Below are positions 43,117 through 50,767 of a DNA stretch of 55,859 nucleotides, one piece after another. The position numbers and the translations under genes are program-made. The stretch's first letter is position 1. Every line of letters begins with the position of its first letter. Source of the DNA: CAYUMU01 sp964445985 (lineage in GTDB: Bacteria; Planctomycetota; Planctomycetia; Pirellulales; S012-138); NCBI GenBank assembly GCA_964445985.1, contig CAYUMU010000039.1:1-55859 (forward strand), given 5' to 3'. Under the pieces are notes generated by a model, which was given only the letters and a program-made list of their open reading frames with translations, was not told the DNA's origin and did no database searches.

Positions 43117-44217
43117 ATGTTTAGCTGCCAGCGAACAAATCGGGTGGCTGGAACCGACGAGACACCCACCTTGACCGAACTCGACCAGTACGACTACGAC
43201 CTGCCCAAGCAACTCATCGCGCAGCATCCGCTCCAGGTTCGCTCCGATGCCCGCTTGCTCGTCGTGCGCCGCGAGTCGGGCAGCCTCGAGCATCACCATG
43301 TTCGTCATCTGCCCGAAATTCTCGCGCCGCGCGATACGTTGGTTGTGAACAACACCCGCGTGCTGCCTGCTCGATTGGTGGGGCTTCGCACGCAAACGGG
43401 CGGACGGTGGGAAGGCTTGTTCCTTTCGGCGCAGCCCGAGGGGACCTGGAAGATCCTCGGCAAGACGCGCGGCCGACTCTCTCCGGGCGAGACCATTACC
43501 TTGCTCGATCGCCAGGGCCGCGAGGCGGGCGAGTTGGTGCTGCTGGCCCGGCTGAATAACGGGGTGTGGGGAGTGCGGCCCCCCTTGGGTATCGAGACCG
43601 AAAGCTATCTGACGCAAGTCGGCCGCATCCCGCTGCCTCCCTACATTCGCGGCGGCGAAATGGAAGAGGCCGACCTGCGGCGATACCAGACCGTTTACGC
43701 GAAAGAGCCGGGCTCCGTGGCAGCCCCCACCGCGGGGTTGCATTTCACGCCGCAATTACTCGACGAATGCCGCAAGGCGAAGATCGGGCTGGAGCACGTC
43801 ACCTTGCACGTGGGGCTGGACACCTTTCGCCCCATTCAAACCGACTCGCTCGCCGAGCACCCCATGCATAGCGAGTGGGGCGAGCTGGTTGGCGATGCGG
43901 CTGAACGACTGAATTCGGCCCGAATGGCCGGGGGGCGGATCGTGGCCGTGGGCACCACCTCGGTGCGCGTGCTGGAAACAGCCGCGGCCGCGGGGCAGCT
44001 CGCGGCCTGGAGTGGGTTCACCGAACTGTTTATCCGGCCAGGCCACGCGTTCCGCGGCGTGGATGCGCTGCTCACCAACTTTCACCTGCCGCGCACCACG
44101 CTGCTGGTGCTCGTTAGCACCTTTGCCGGCGCCGACCTGATCCGCCGCGCCTACGCCGAAGCGGTGCGCGAAGAGTATCGGTTTTATAGCTATGGCGACG
44201 CGATGCTGATTTTGTGA
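43117..44217 (+). CDS. queA: S-adenosylmethionine:tRNA ribosyltransferase-isomerase
   Basis: 366 residues. Key QueA blocks: DQYDYDLPKQLIAQHP, VVNNTRVLPARLVG, GRIPLPPYIRG, YQTVYAKEPGSVAAPTAGLHFT, HVTLHVGLDTFRPI, GGRIVAVGTTSVRVLE, and TNFHLPRTTLLVLVSTFAG. It transfers the ribose of SAM to preQ1 in tRNA during queuosine synthesis. A TTG at 43171 (LTELDQYDYDLP) is a possible shorter start, since the first 18 residues look unconserved. It begins 12 bp after the large hydroxylase subunit, so it may be cotranscribed. Its stop codon lies just before heptamer array C. Confidence 0.95.
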   Translation: MFSCQRTNRVAGTDETPTLTELDQYDYDLPKQLIAQHPLQVRSDARLLVVRRESGSLEHHHVRHLPEILAPRDTLVVNNTRVLPARLVGLRTQTGGRWEGLFLSAQPEGTWKILGKTRGRLSPGETITLLDRQGREAGELVLLARLNNGVWGVRPPLGIETESYLTQVGRIPLPPYIRGGEMEEADLRRYQTVYAKEPGSVAAPTAGLHFTPQLLDECRKAKIGLEHVTLHVGLDTFRPIQTDSLAEHPMHSEWGELVGDAAERLNSARMAGGRIVAVGTTSVRVLETAAAAGQLAAWSGFTELFIRPGHAFRGVDALLTNFHLPRTTLLVLVSTFAGADLIRRAYAEAVREEYRFYSYGDAMLIL

Positions 44218-44224
44218 GGGAGGG

Positions 44225-44364
44225 GCTGGTGGGTGGGGACTGGGGGCTAATAGTTATCGACGGCCACGATCCTGCATCAACCGAAAACCGAAAAAGCTCC
44301 TCCATTCACTGGCGACCTGCGACTAACAACTAATCCCCATCCCCTATCCCCCATTCCCTATCCC
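44225..44364. repeat. heptanucleotide array C (two inverted arms)
   Basis: The left arm is GCTGGTG, GGTGGGG, ACTGGGG, GCTAATA (44225-44252). The right arm is ACTAACA, ACTAATC, CCCATCC, CCTATCC, CCCATTC, CCTATCC (44322-44363), ending one base before the ATG of the Nudix gene. The left units are close to reverse complements of right-arm units. The ~70-bp centre has no clear structure. Confidence 0.75.
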
Positions 44365-44976
44365 ATGCTTCCCAACGAACACGTGCTTGTCGTCCCCACC
44401 GCCGCCTTCCATGCGCTGGGCCATTTTCAAGGGTTCTGTGGCGAGACCGATCGCTATTTGACCGGCCTGCTCACGCCTGAGTTGGTGAGTTACCAGCCCC
44501 GGGCGGCCATGGAAGAAGATCCAGGCTTCAAGCAGTTCATTCCCTACGTGGTGTTTCGCCACCGCGATGCCGACGGCATAACGCATCTATTTCAATACAC
44601 TCGCGGCGGAGGCCAAGGCGAGAAGCGGCTGCACGCCAAACGCAGCATCGGCATCGGAGGGCATATTTCTTCGACCGACGCCGCCACGCCCTCGGCCGAC
44701 CCCTACCGCGAAGGCTTGCTCCGCGAGCTCTCCGAAGAGGTGACGATTGGCACCGCCTTCACCGAAACCTGCGCCGGCCTGATCAACGATGACCTGACCG
44801 AAGTCGGCCGAGTCCACCTGGGCGTGGTCCACCTGTTCGATGTGGAAACCACGGATGTGCGGCCCCTGGAAGAAGACATCCTCGACGCGGGCTTTGTGCC
44901 AGTAAAAGATCTGCTGGACGATTTGGACCGCTTTGAAACATGGTCGCAGATTTGCTTGAAGGCGCTCTTCGCGTAA
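44365..44976 (+). CDS. Nudix-type phosphoesterase
   Basis: 203 residues. The Nudix helix is DPYREGLLRELSEEVTIG (about 112-129), preceded by KRSIGIGGHISSTDAA, so the Gly-to-Glu spacing is longer than the classical 23-residue box. LVSYQPRAAMEEDPGFKQFIPYVVFRHR in the N-terminal part is typical of a conserved but uncharacterised phosphoesterase group. The substrate is unknown. Its ATG directly abuts the last unit of array C, leaving no room for a Shine-Dalgarno outside the repeat. Confidence 0.82.
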   Translation: MLPNEHVLVVPTAAFHALGHFQGFCGETDRYLTGLLTPELVSYQPRAAMEEDPGFKQFIPYVVFRHRDADGITHLFQYTRGGGQGEKRLHAKRSIGIGGHISSTDAATPSADPYREGLLRELSEEVTIGTAFTETCAGLINDDLTEVGRVHLGVVHLFDVETTDVRPLEEDILDAGFVPVKDLLDDLDRFETWSQICLKALFA

Positions 44977-45040
44977 GCGCTATGGCATCATTCGCCAGCC
45001 GGGCAACGCCGCGCTTCGAAGAATCTATGGAAAGGTGTGC

Positions 45041-45550
45041 ATGAGCCAACTGTTGTTGTTCACGTTATTGTTCCTCTTTGGCGTTTCGGTCGGCACGCTG
45101 AGCGGGCTATTGGGCATCGGCGGCGGGATCGTGCTGGTGCCGGGCCTGATGTACCTGTTCCAGTTCACGCAGCAAGAAGCGCAAGGAACCAGCCTGGCGG
45201 TGATGATTCCGCCGATTGGCCTGTTCGCCGCCGTGGTGTACTACCAGCAGGGACACGTAAAGTTGCCCGTGGTGGGATTCGTGGCTTTGGGGTTCGTGGT
45301 TGGCGCCTATCTGGGCGCCCGCATGCTTCCGGTGGTTAAGCAATTCACGCTGCAAGTTTGCTTTGGGGCATTGCTGCTATATGTGGGCTTTATGTTCGTG
45401 TTCGCGCCCGTGGTAGGCCAGCGCAAGGCGGCCTTGCCGGCCGGCATCGCCACGCTTGTCTCAGGCATTTTCGCTTGGGCATTCCATCGCAAGGCCAAAC
45501 GCAAACCTCGCGGCGCCGTTCCTGGCGAAGACATCGATTACCATATCTAG
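45041..45550 (+). CDS. short TSUP (TauE/SafE-type) membrane transporter
   Basis: 169 residues from the ATG at 45041, preceded by GGAAAGGTG. SVGTLSGLLGIGGGIVLVPGLMYLF is the TSUP N-terminal signature; about four membrane helices follow (AVMIPPIGLFAAVVYY, LPVVGFVALGFVVGAYLGA, VCFGALLLYVGFMFVFAP, ALPAGIATLVSGIFAWAF) and a basic tail. Full TSUP proteins have seven to eight helices, so this is a half-size form that would have to dimerise. Family members move sulfite, sulfoacetate or similar anions; the substrate is not predictable. Confidence 0.87.
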   Translation: MSQLLLFTLLFLFGVSVGTLSGLLGIGGGIVLVPGLMYLFQFTQQEAQGTSLAVMIPPIGLFAAVVYYQQGHVKLPVVGFVALGFVVGAYLGARMLPVVKQFTLQVCFGALLLYVGFMFVFAPVVGQRKAALPAGIATLVSGIFAWAFHRKAKRKPRGAVPGEDIDYHI

Positions 45551-45551
45551 C

Positions 45552-46586
45552 TCAGGCTGGGGTGGGTCGCGCGGGCGGTCGTTGCGGAGCGGGGCAGCAG
45601 TTTTCCGGGCACACATCGTGGCAAGGTCCGCGCTCGCCCAGGCATTGCCGATCGGCCCCGGCCTGTCGCTCGAGGATCAATTCGCGAATCATCCGCACAA
45701 ACCGCGGGTGCGTGCCCACGGTGCCGGCCCGCTGCATATTCAGGCCGATTTCCTGGCAAACGTGCCGCGCTTCGGTATCCAGGTCGTAGATGACTTCCAT
45801 GTGGTCGGAAATAAACCCGATCGGCACGACAACGATATCGGTGCAGCCGGCCGCGGCCCGCTGGCGGAAATAATCGCAAATGTCGGGCTCGAGCCACGGC
45901 TGCGCGGGGGGGCCGCTACGGCTTTGATAGACCAGGGTCGCGTCGTTCGTTCCCAACTCGGCCGACACGAGCCGGCAGGCCTCGTGCAGTTGCGCTTCGT
46001 AATCGCACTGCTGGGCCATCGGCAGCGGAATGCTGTGGGCCGTGTAGACCACTTCGGCCTGGGGGCGGCGATCCGCGGGGATTTTGGCCAGGGCGTCGCG
46101 AACGCGCTCGGCCATGGGCAAAATGTAGCCGGGATGGTTGTAGAACACGCGGAGTTTATCGATCCGCGGCGCGTTGGCACCCACTTCAGCCTGGGCCTTG
46201 AGAATGTTCTCGCGATATTGGCGGCAGCCTGAGTAAGAACTGAAGGCCGAGGTAACAAATGCCAACGCGCGATGAATGCCGTCGGCGGCCATTTGGCGAA
46301 GGGTATCGGCGAGATACGGCTCCCAGTTGCGATTGCCCCAGTAAATGGGCAGGCGGGGGCCATGCTGCCGCAATTCGGCCTCGAGCGCGCGAATTAGAGT
46401 TCGATTCTGACCGTTGATGGGGCTGACACCGCCAAACAATTCGTAATGGTGGGCTACTTCCAGTAATCGCTCGCGAGGCACATTGCGGCCGCGAAGCACG
46501 TTTTCCAGGAAGGGAATGACGTCTGCCGGCCCTTCCGGCCCGCCGAACGAAACTAACAGCAACGCATCGTACGGGGCGGGCGGCAT
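45552..46586 (-). CDS. hemH: ferrochelatase with a C-terminal cysteine cluster
   Basis: 344 residues from the ATG at 46586 (MPPAPYDALLLVSFGGPEG). Family landmarks: LFGGVSPING, IYWGNRNWEPYLADTL, FVTSAFSSYSGCRQYRENI, YTAHSIPLPMAQQCDYEAQL with the active-site His, YQSRSGPPAQPWLEPDI and VVVPIGFISDHMEVIYDLDTEA with the catalytic Glu. It inserts iron into the porphyrin. The tail holds five cysteines (CLGERGPCHDVCPENCC), reminiscent of ferrochelatases that carry a 2Fe-2S cluster. The stop is 1 bp from that of the convergent TSUP gene. Frames running upstream cross the tRNA and are rejected. Confidence 0.95.
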   Translation of the reverse strand: MPPAPYDALLLVSFGGPEGPADVIPFLENVLRGRNVPRERLLEVAHHYELFGGVSPINGQNRTLIRALEAELRQHGPRLPIYWGNRNWEPYLADTLRQMAADGIHRALAFVTSAFSSYSGCRQYRENILKAQAEVGANAPRIDKLRVFYNHPGYILPMAERVRDALAKIPADRRPQAEVVYTAHSIPLPMAQQCDYEAQLHEACRLVSAELGTNDATLVYQSRSGPPAQPWLEPDICDYFRQRAAAGCTDIVVVPIGFISDHMEVIYDLDTEARHVCQEIGLNMQRAGTVGTHPRFVRMIRELILERQAGADRQCLGERGPCHDVCPENCCPAPQRPPARPTPA

Positions 46587-46680
46587 GGCGAGATCAGGAC
46601 GGAAAACTTGGATGGTGGGGGCTGGAGGATTGCATCCTCGGCAGTCAACGGAAACCGGCCAGCGATGGAAGCCCGCCAAT

Positions 46681-46706
46681 AAAAAACGGGCTCCCGAAGG
46701 AACCCG
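46681..46706 (-). terminator. intrinsic terminator after tRNA-Glu
   Basis: On the minus strand CGGGTTCC (46706-46699), a TTCG tetraloop and GGAGCCCG (46694-46687), with one G-T wobble, are followed by six Ts. It ends the tRNA transcript before hemH. Confidence 0.9.
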
Positions 46707-46717
46707 AATTCGGCAAG

Positions 46718-46792
46718 TGACCCCGACGGGATTTGAACCCGTGTTGCAGGCGTGAAAGGCCTGTGTCCTAGACCTGGCTAGACGACGGGGCC
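46718..46792 (-). tRNA. tRNA-Glu (anticodon TTC)
   Basis: 75 nt without encoded CCA. The acceptor GGCCCCG pairs with CGGGGTC (one G-T), the discriminator is A, the anticodon stem/loop is CAGGC-CTTTCAC-GCCTG with anticodon TTC, and the T arm is ACGGG-TTCAAAT-CCCGT. Its own promoter and terminator flank it. Confidence 0.96.
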
Positions 46793-46817
46793 AACGTTGG
46801 CGAATTCGACACTCGCT

Positions 46818-46846
46818 GTATAACGCCCTGACGACTAGGTCGTCAA
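46818..46846 (-). promoter_or_regulatory. promoter of tRNA-Glu with a dyad on the -35
   Basis: TTGACG (46846-46841) and TTATAC (46823-46818) are 17 bp apart on the minus strand, 25 bp before the tRNA. A perfect dyad TGACGAC-TAG-GTCGTCA (46829-46845) covers the -35 and most of the spacer. Confidence 0.75.
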
Positions 46847-46940
46847 GGGTTGAACTGAGCAATGCGAAAAAGATCGTCGCCTGCCCCCGAAAAATCGAGT
46901 GCGATTTTTTCAGAGTGACAAGAAATACAATAGATTCAGG

Positions 46941-47029
46941 GTGAACGCAAGCGCCTATGGCGATTACGACGATTCCGTGGTGGAACTGTCTTCCGCCGAC
47001 GCGCTCTCATTGTTGCGTTGGATCGCTTC
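46941..47029 (+). CDS. possible gene start cut by the assembly gap
   Basis: From a GTG at 46941 the frame encodes about 29 residues (VNASAYGDYDDSVVELSSAD, then ALSLLRWIAS) before the Ns. The composition is protein-like, and TACAAT lies about 10 nt before the GTG, as for a leaderless transcript. No homology recognised; the rest is missing. Confidence 0.3.
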
Positions 47030-47039
47030 NNNNNNNNNN
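47030..47039. other. assembly gap (10 N)
   Basis: Ten Ns of nominal length. The sequence that follows is an exact copy of the 5' part of the tRNA-Glu gene 290 bp away, so the gap was probably caused by the repeat. Confidence 0.99.
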
Positions 47040-47083
47040 GGCGTGAAAGGCCTGTGTCCTAGACCTGGCTAGACGACGGGGCC
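47040..47083 (-). tRNA. second tRNA-Glu copy, 3' part lost in the gap
   Basis: The 44 nt at 47083-47040 equal the first 44 nt of the tRNA at 46792-46718 (acceptor, D arm, anticodon arm with TTC). The remaining T arm and acceptor strand fall in the N-gap. Confidence 0.85.
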
Positions 47084-47117
47084 GGGAAGCGCGGGCATTG
47101 CGGCTCGCACTTTTGCT

Positions 47118-47146
47118 TTTTTAGTCGGCTAGCGCGGATTCGTCAA
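47118..47146 (-). promoter_or_regulatory. promoter of the second tRNA-Glu
   Basis: TTGACG (47146-47141) and TAAAAA (47123-47118) are 17 bp apart, upstream of the truncated copy. The -35 equals that of the first copy, but the flanks differ, so the gene is a distinct locus and not a misjoined duplicate of the first. Confidence 0.6.
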
Positions 47147-47291
47147 CCCGGTACGCAACGCAATACGGGGTTGAATCGATAGAGCTACGACAAGCGCGGG
47201 GGGCGGAGTGAAGCTTCGACGAGTAATACCGATCGCCAAGGGTAGGACGGTGAATGCGATCAGCGGAGGGAGCGAACAGCAAAAGGGGCAA

Positions 47292-47513
47292 TTAGGTCCC
47301 GTCGCCAACGGTATCCGCTTCCTTCGGTCCTTCCTCGGTCGGCTTCAATTCGGCCCGCATAATGGCATCGTAAACTTCGCGACGATGCACCGGCACTTCC
47401 TTGGGGGCTTCCACCCCGAGACGCACCTTATCGCCGCGAATTTCAACAACCACGATCGTAATATCGTTGTTGATGACGATGCTCTCGTTCTTCTTGCGAG
47501 ACAGAACTAACAT
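47292..47513 (-). CDS. csrA: carbon storage regulator CsrA
   Basis: 73 residues beginning MLVLSRKKNESIVINNDITI, then VVVEIRGDKVRLGVEAPKEVPVHRREVYDAI, the complete CsrA core with the RNA-binding first and last strands (LSRKKNE and VPVHRREV). It binds GGA motifs in mRNA leaders and controls translation or decay. GGAAGGA occurs 9-15 nt before its own ATG and could serve both as Shine-Dalgarno and as a CsrA site. No fliW or flagellar gene is adjacent. Confidence 0.97.
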   Translation of the reverse strand: MLVLSRKKNESIVINNDITIVVVEIRGDKVRLGVEAPKEVPVHRREVYDAIMRAELKPTEEGPKEADTVGDGT

Positions 47514-48115
47514 TGGCCCATTCCTTCCTATAGCAGTTTCCCTACCACCGGGCTACTTTCGCGCCCCATCGTACATCCGAGGGGGGGTTCAACGCCGGCC
47601 GCCACTTGGGCTCAGGGGAACACCCCGCCGAGCTCCTGCAAAAGCCTCCGTACCTAGCTGGTTATTCCTCATCCACTCTACGTGCTGGTTTGTGCGAGTC
47701 AAGGAAACCTGCTATGGCCAACAAGTTTTTCACCCACCTTTTATGTGAGTTTGGCACACAATTCGTTACCGCGGGCCCACTCCGCGTAAACGGCAATTCG
47801 ACCGTTTGTTGGATCGGCCGGGGACTGAATGTCGTAAGTAACGAACTAGAAATGTGTTACGAATCGTGGCCGTGGCCCAGGTTGGACGGCAACCCTTGGA
47901 TAAAATCTCAAGCCTGGGGGCTTTAGGATGAATGGGTCAGGCAAATCATCCCGTTTCGGCTGCGCAGAATTTGCGGCGCACGAACCTAGACACCCCCGCG
48001 TGATGGGGAAATGAGACGCGGGGGGGTTGAACTTGGCCGGTCGTAGTGGATTCGCAGGCCCAGGCGGGGGAGCCGCTAACCGGTGGGAGCCGGATGGAAC
48101 GCGCCGCGGGTGGAG
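47514..48115. other. 602-bp stretch with one doubtful small frame
   Basis: Apart from the weak candidate at 47714-47926 I see nothing in this stretch. It lies upstream of csrA and downstream of the DUF1559 gene, both read on the minus strand. Confidence 0.5.
47714..47926 (+). CDS. doubtful 70-residue frame
   Basis: An ATG at 47714 follows AAGGAAA by 6 nt and opens 70 codons (MANKFFTHLLCEFGTQFVTA, ending IKSQAWGL). Aromatic and Cys content is high, and codon use is less GC-biased than neighbouring genes. No family recognised. It may be a small acquired gene or chance. Confidence 0.25.
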   Translation: MANKFFTHLLCEFGTQFVTAGPLRVNGNSTVCWIGRGLNVVSNELEMCYESWPWPRLDGNPWIKSQAWGL

Positions 48116-50578
48116 CTATCGAAAGCGGAGGTCGGGTACTTGTTCGCCGTCATTTTCGCTGCCGGCGCGCGTGAACATGGCTTTGAAAGCTTCGGCATCG
48201 ATCCCGGGAGCGATGGTGCGAATGGAACCATCGGCCATGCCCACGGTCAGGCCATTGACGTTTTCGTCTTCGAACAATCCTTTGCGGGGGGTCTCGGGAT
48301 CGAACTCCCAATCTTCGGGCTTCGTCCAGTCCACGGCGCTTTCGGCGGGCAGTTCCAGCAACAAGATGGTGTTCGAAGTGCCATCGGCAATGGATTGAAT
48401 GGAAGTGCCGAGGCCGCGGCGGTCGCTGGGGAAGACGGTGCTGTCGCCGACAGGCACCACGATCCGCGTCTTGCCTGTCAACTGCCCATTCTCGTCGGCG
48501 AGACGCCCATAGACCGCGGGAATTTTGGCGACGAGCTTTTTGTTGTGCTCGCTATCCCAAGGTTCGTCGAGGTGGAACTGGTTGTAGAGGTCTTGCTCGT
48601 CTAAGTAGGGGAGCAAATGGACGCGCCAACTTAGCAGCGGCTTGCCATCGGCATCGCGACTGGCCGGCGCGGGAAAGCGACGTTGGCCGTCGTGGTAGTT
48701 ATGCATGCCGACGGCGATTTGCTTGAGATGGTTCGATGGCCCAACGTCGGCCACCATGACGGCCGCGTGGGGGAAGTCGGAACGTGCGTCGGCCAGGCCG
48801 GCCAGGCCGATAATCACCGGCGCGACACCCAGCAGCGTGCTGCCCGGAATGGATTCACGGGTTTGAACTTGCAGCCCTTCGGGGCGATTGGTGACCAAGG
48901 TGACCGAGTCGAGCGTATGCGGGTATATGGCGGCCACCGAGGGCAAAATGGCCGGATCGATATCGAAGCCCTCGCGCTTGAGCTCCATGCAGATTGCCGG
49001 AGCAACAGCCTGCAAAATGGGATACCCGATCCGCAGGTTGGCTTCGGTATTCACATAGACGAGCTGGATGGGCTGTTCGTTCAGGGCGGCGGCCACGGCC
49101 GGGTTGCTGGCCAGGCTCTTGGGCTCGCGAGCGGCGGCGGTTGAGGCCTCGCGCGCGCTCGCCATGGCCAACCGGGCCTTGAGGGCCTGCGGACTGGCGG
49201 AAACGATCAGTTTATTGTCGGTGAAGCACCAGGCGGGAACAATCGGCGTGCCTAACACGGCGACGTTCGGGTAGTAAATGGTGTGGTCTTTGAACGTCAT
49301 GGTTTTGATGGCGGCAGCGCCGGCCCCGGATTCGGCGCCCCAAATCTTGAGCAGCCTGGCATGCGTTTCCAGCAGGCGCGTTGTATCGCGCACGGCAACC
49401 TGGGCGGTCAAACCGGTGACCAGCAAGCCGCCTTCCGAGGGCGAATTGTGGATGGTCCAAACGTCGCCGAGCGGCTCGAACAAGTCGTGTTGCAGGCGGA
49501 AGCCGAGCTTCTCATCGAGCCGAGCGAGCTCGCCGGAAAATTCGTCTACGGCCTCGGGATTGACTGTCCGAATCACATCCAGCAGGCGCGTCATGGTCTC
49601 CGTCAAATTGAGTCGGAAGGCCACGGCCAGGGTGGAATCGGCGGGCACGTCGGCCAGGTCGGCGGCGGTGAGCGGCTCGCTGGGGAGCAGACTAAAAACC
49701 CCGCCAGGGCCGGGCGTGATTTGAATGGAAGACTTCGATACATAGCCTTCGCCATCGAGCCCCGAAACGCTAACCCACGAATTCAAACGCGTCAGGCCGA
49801 GGGAATCGATCACGCGGTAGGCGTCTTCGGGCATCGATTCCGAAATTTCCGCCAAGAAGCCGCGGAGATGGATGTATTGCACAAAGCCGGGCCGTTCCAG
49901 CGGGTTCTGCTTGTGCAACTGCTCGAGCCAGGCGGGCGGAGCGCGAGGAGTTTTCAGCCGGCCGATGATGTCTTTGGCGGTATCCGCGCCCACGGCCACA
50001 AACACGTAGTCGCCTTGATAACCCCACGAAACCTGGGGAACGAGCGGCGGAAAGGGGAGGATGCGAACCTTCACGCCGTCGATATCGGAAACCTGGGCTT
50101 CGCCACCCAATCCGGCTAGCAGCATTTGCTCCAGCTGGCTCAGCAGGGGAGCGATTTTTTCTTTGTCGTCGCCCAAATTCATGATCAGCCCCGCGTTGGC
50201 GTCGGGCTGGAAGGGCGTGAAATTGGCCTTCTCCAGGAACAGCATGCTGGGTCGGCGGGCCAGCGTTTTGAGCAAGGGGAAAACCATCTGCGACATCATT
50301 TGCGCGTCGCGAGGGTTCTCTCTTTGGGCGGCCGTTTGAATGGCCGTCGATAGCTGCTCAATGAACGCGCCGACTTCGGGCTCGGCAAACAGCTGCTCGG
50401 TTTGGCTGCGGCTGTTGAGCCGCGGCTCGCCCATGCCGTACCAGGAAAAGTAGAGCAGGCATTCATCGGGAGCCGCGGAGATCAGGCCTGGATCTGCCGG
50501 CAGCGGATTAATGTTGGTGGGCGATAGGCCGATCAATACGATCAGCAACTCCATGGCTCCCAGGCCAATCATCGACAT
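48116..50578 (-). CDS. DUF1559 protein with a large N-terminal region
   Basis: 820 residues. A hydrophobic N-terminus (MSMIGLGAMELLIVLIGL) is followed by about 500 residues with repeated elements such as VRILPFPPLVPQVSWGYQGDYVFVAVG and PAWCFTDNKLIVSASPQALKARL. The C-terminal DUF1559 domain has NHLKQIAVGMHNYHDGQRRFP, LLSWRVHLLPYLDEQDLYNQF and the end motif GLTVGMADGSIRTIAPGIDAEAF (H-X9-DG type). DUF1559 proteins are abundant in planctomycetes and resemble type II pseudopilins, but most start with a prepilin-like leader; here the DUF is at the C-terminus of a long protein. Function unknown. Confidence 0.88.
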   Translation of the reverse strand: MSMIGLGAMELLIVLIGLSPTNINPLPADPGLISAAPDECLLYFSWYGMGEPRLNSRSQTEQLFAEPEVGAFIEQLSTAIQTAAQRENPRDAQMMSQMVFPLLKTLARRPSMLFLEKANFTPFQPDANAGLIMNLGDDKEKIAPLLSQLEQMLLAGLGGEAQVSDIDGVKVRILPFPPLVPQVSWGYQGDYVFVAVGADTAKDIIGRLKTPRAPPAWLEQLHKQNPLERPGFVQYIHLRGFLAEISESMPEDAYRVIDSLGLTRLNSWVSVSGLDGEGYVSKSSIQITPGPGGVFSLLPSEPLTAADLADVPADSTLAVAFRLNLTETMTRLLDVIRTVNPEAVDEFSGELARLDEKLGFRLQHDLFEPLGDVWTIHNSPSEGGLLVTGLTAQVAVRDTTRLLETHARLLKIWGAESGAGAAAIKTMTFKDHTIYYPNVAVLGTPIVPAWCFTDNKLIVSASPQALKARLAMASAREASTAAAREPKSLASNPAVAAALNEQPIQLVYVNTEANLRIGYPILQAVAPAICMELKREGFDIDPAILPSVAAIYPHTLDSVTLVTNRPEGLQVQTRESIPGSTLLGVAPVIIGLAGLADARSDFPHAAVMVADVGPSNHLKQIAVGMHNYHDGQRRFPAPASRDADGKPLLSWRVHLLPYLDEQDLYNQFHLDEPWDSEHNKKLVAKIPAVYGRLADENGQLTGKTRIVVPVGDSTVFPSDRRGLGTSIQSIADGTSNTILLLELPAESAVDWTKPEDWEFDPETPRKGLFEDENVNGLTVGMADGSIRTIAPGIDAEAFKAMFTRAGSENDGEQVPDLRFR

Positions 50579-50767
50579 GCTCCTCTCTCCTCAAATAGAC
50601 AAAAGACGTGTGCGAACTGAACCCGGCTCCCCCGTTCCACGAAACCGGGCGTGAACCCGGATTTGAACTGTCCACACTCGGCTTGCCAATCAGGTCGCTA
50701 TGCAAACATATCACCGGGCGGGGGGGGTGTCCATTAGTTGAATCGAGCCGCCCACAAGCCAGGCTGG

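Larger units (their letters stand above)
46793..47291. other. tRNA region with assembly gap
   Basis: The region between the first tRNA-Glu and csrA holds both tRNA promoters, a short frame that runs into the gap, ten Ns and a partial second tRNA. Nothing else is recognisable. Confidence 0.6.

Noticed and set aside
46587..46862. Extended N-terminus of ferrochelatase
   Set aside because: That frame reads through the tRNA-Glu gene and its terminator.
50620..50690. tRNA-like fragment (GGATTTGAAC resembling a T arm)
   Set aside because: No acceptor stem or anticodon arm can be drawn around it.
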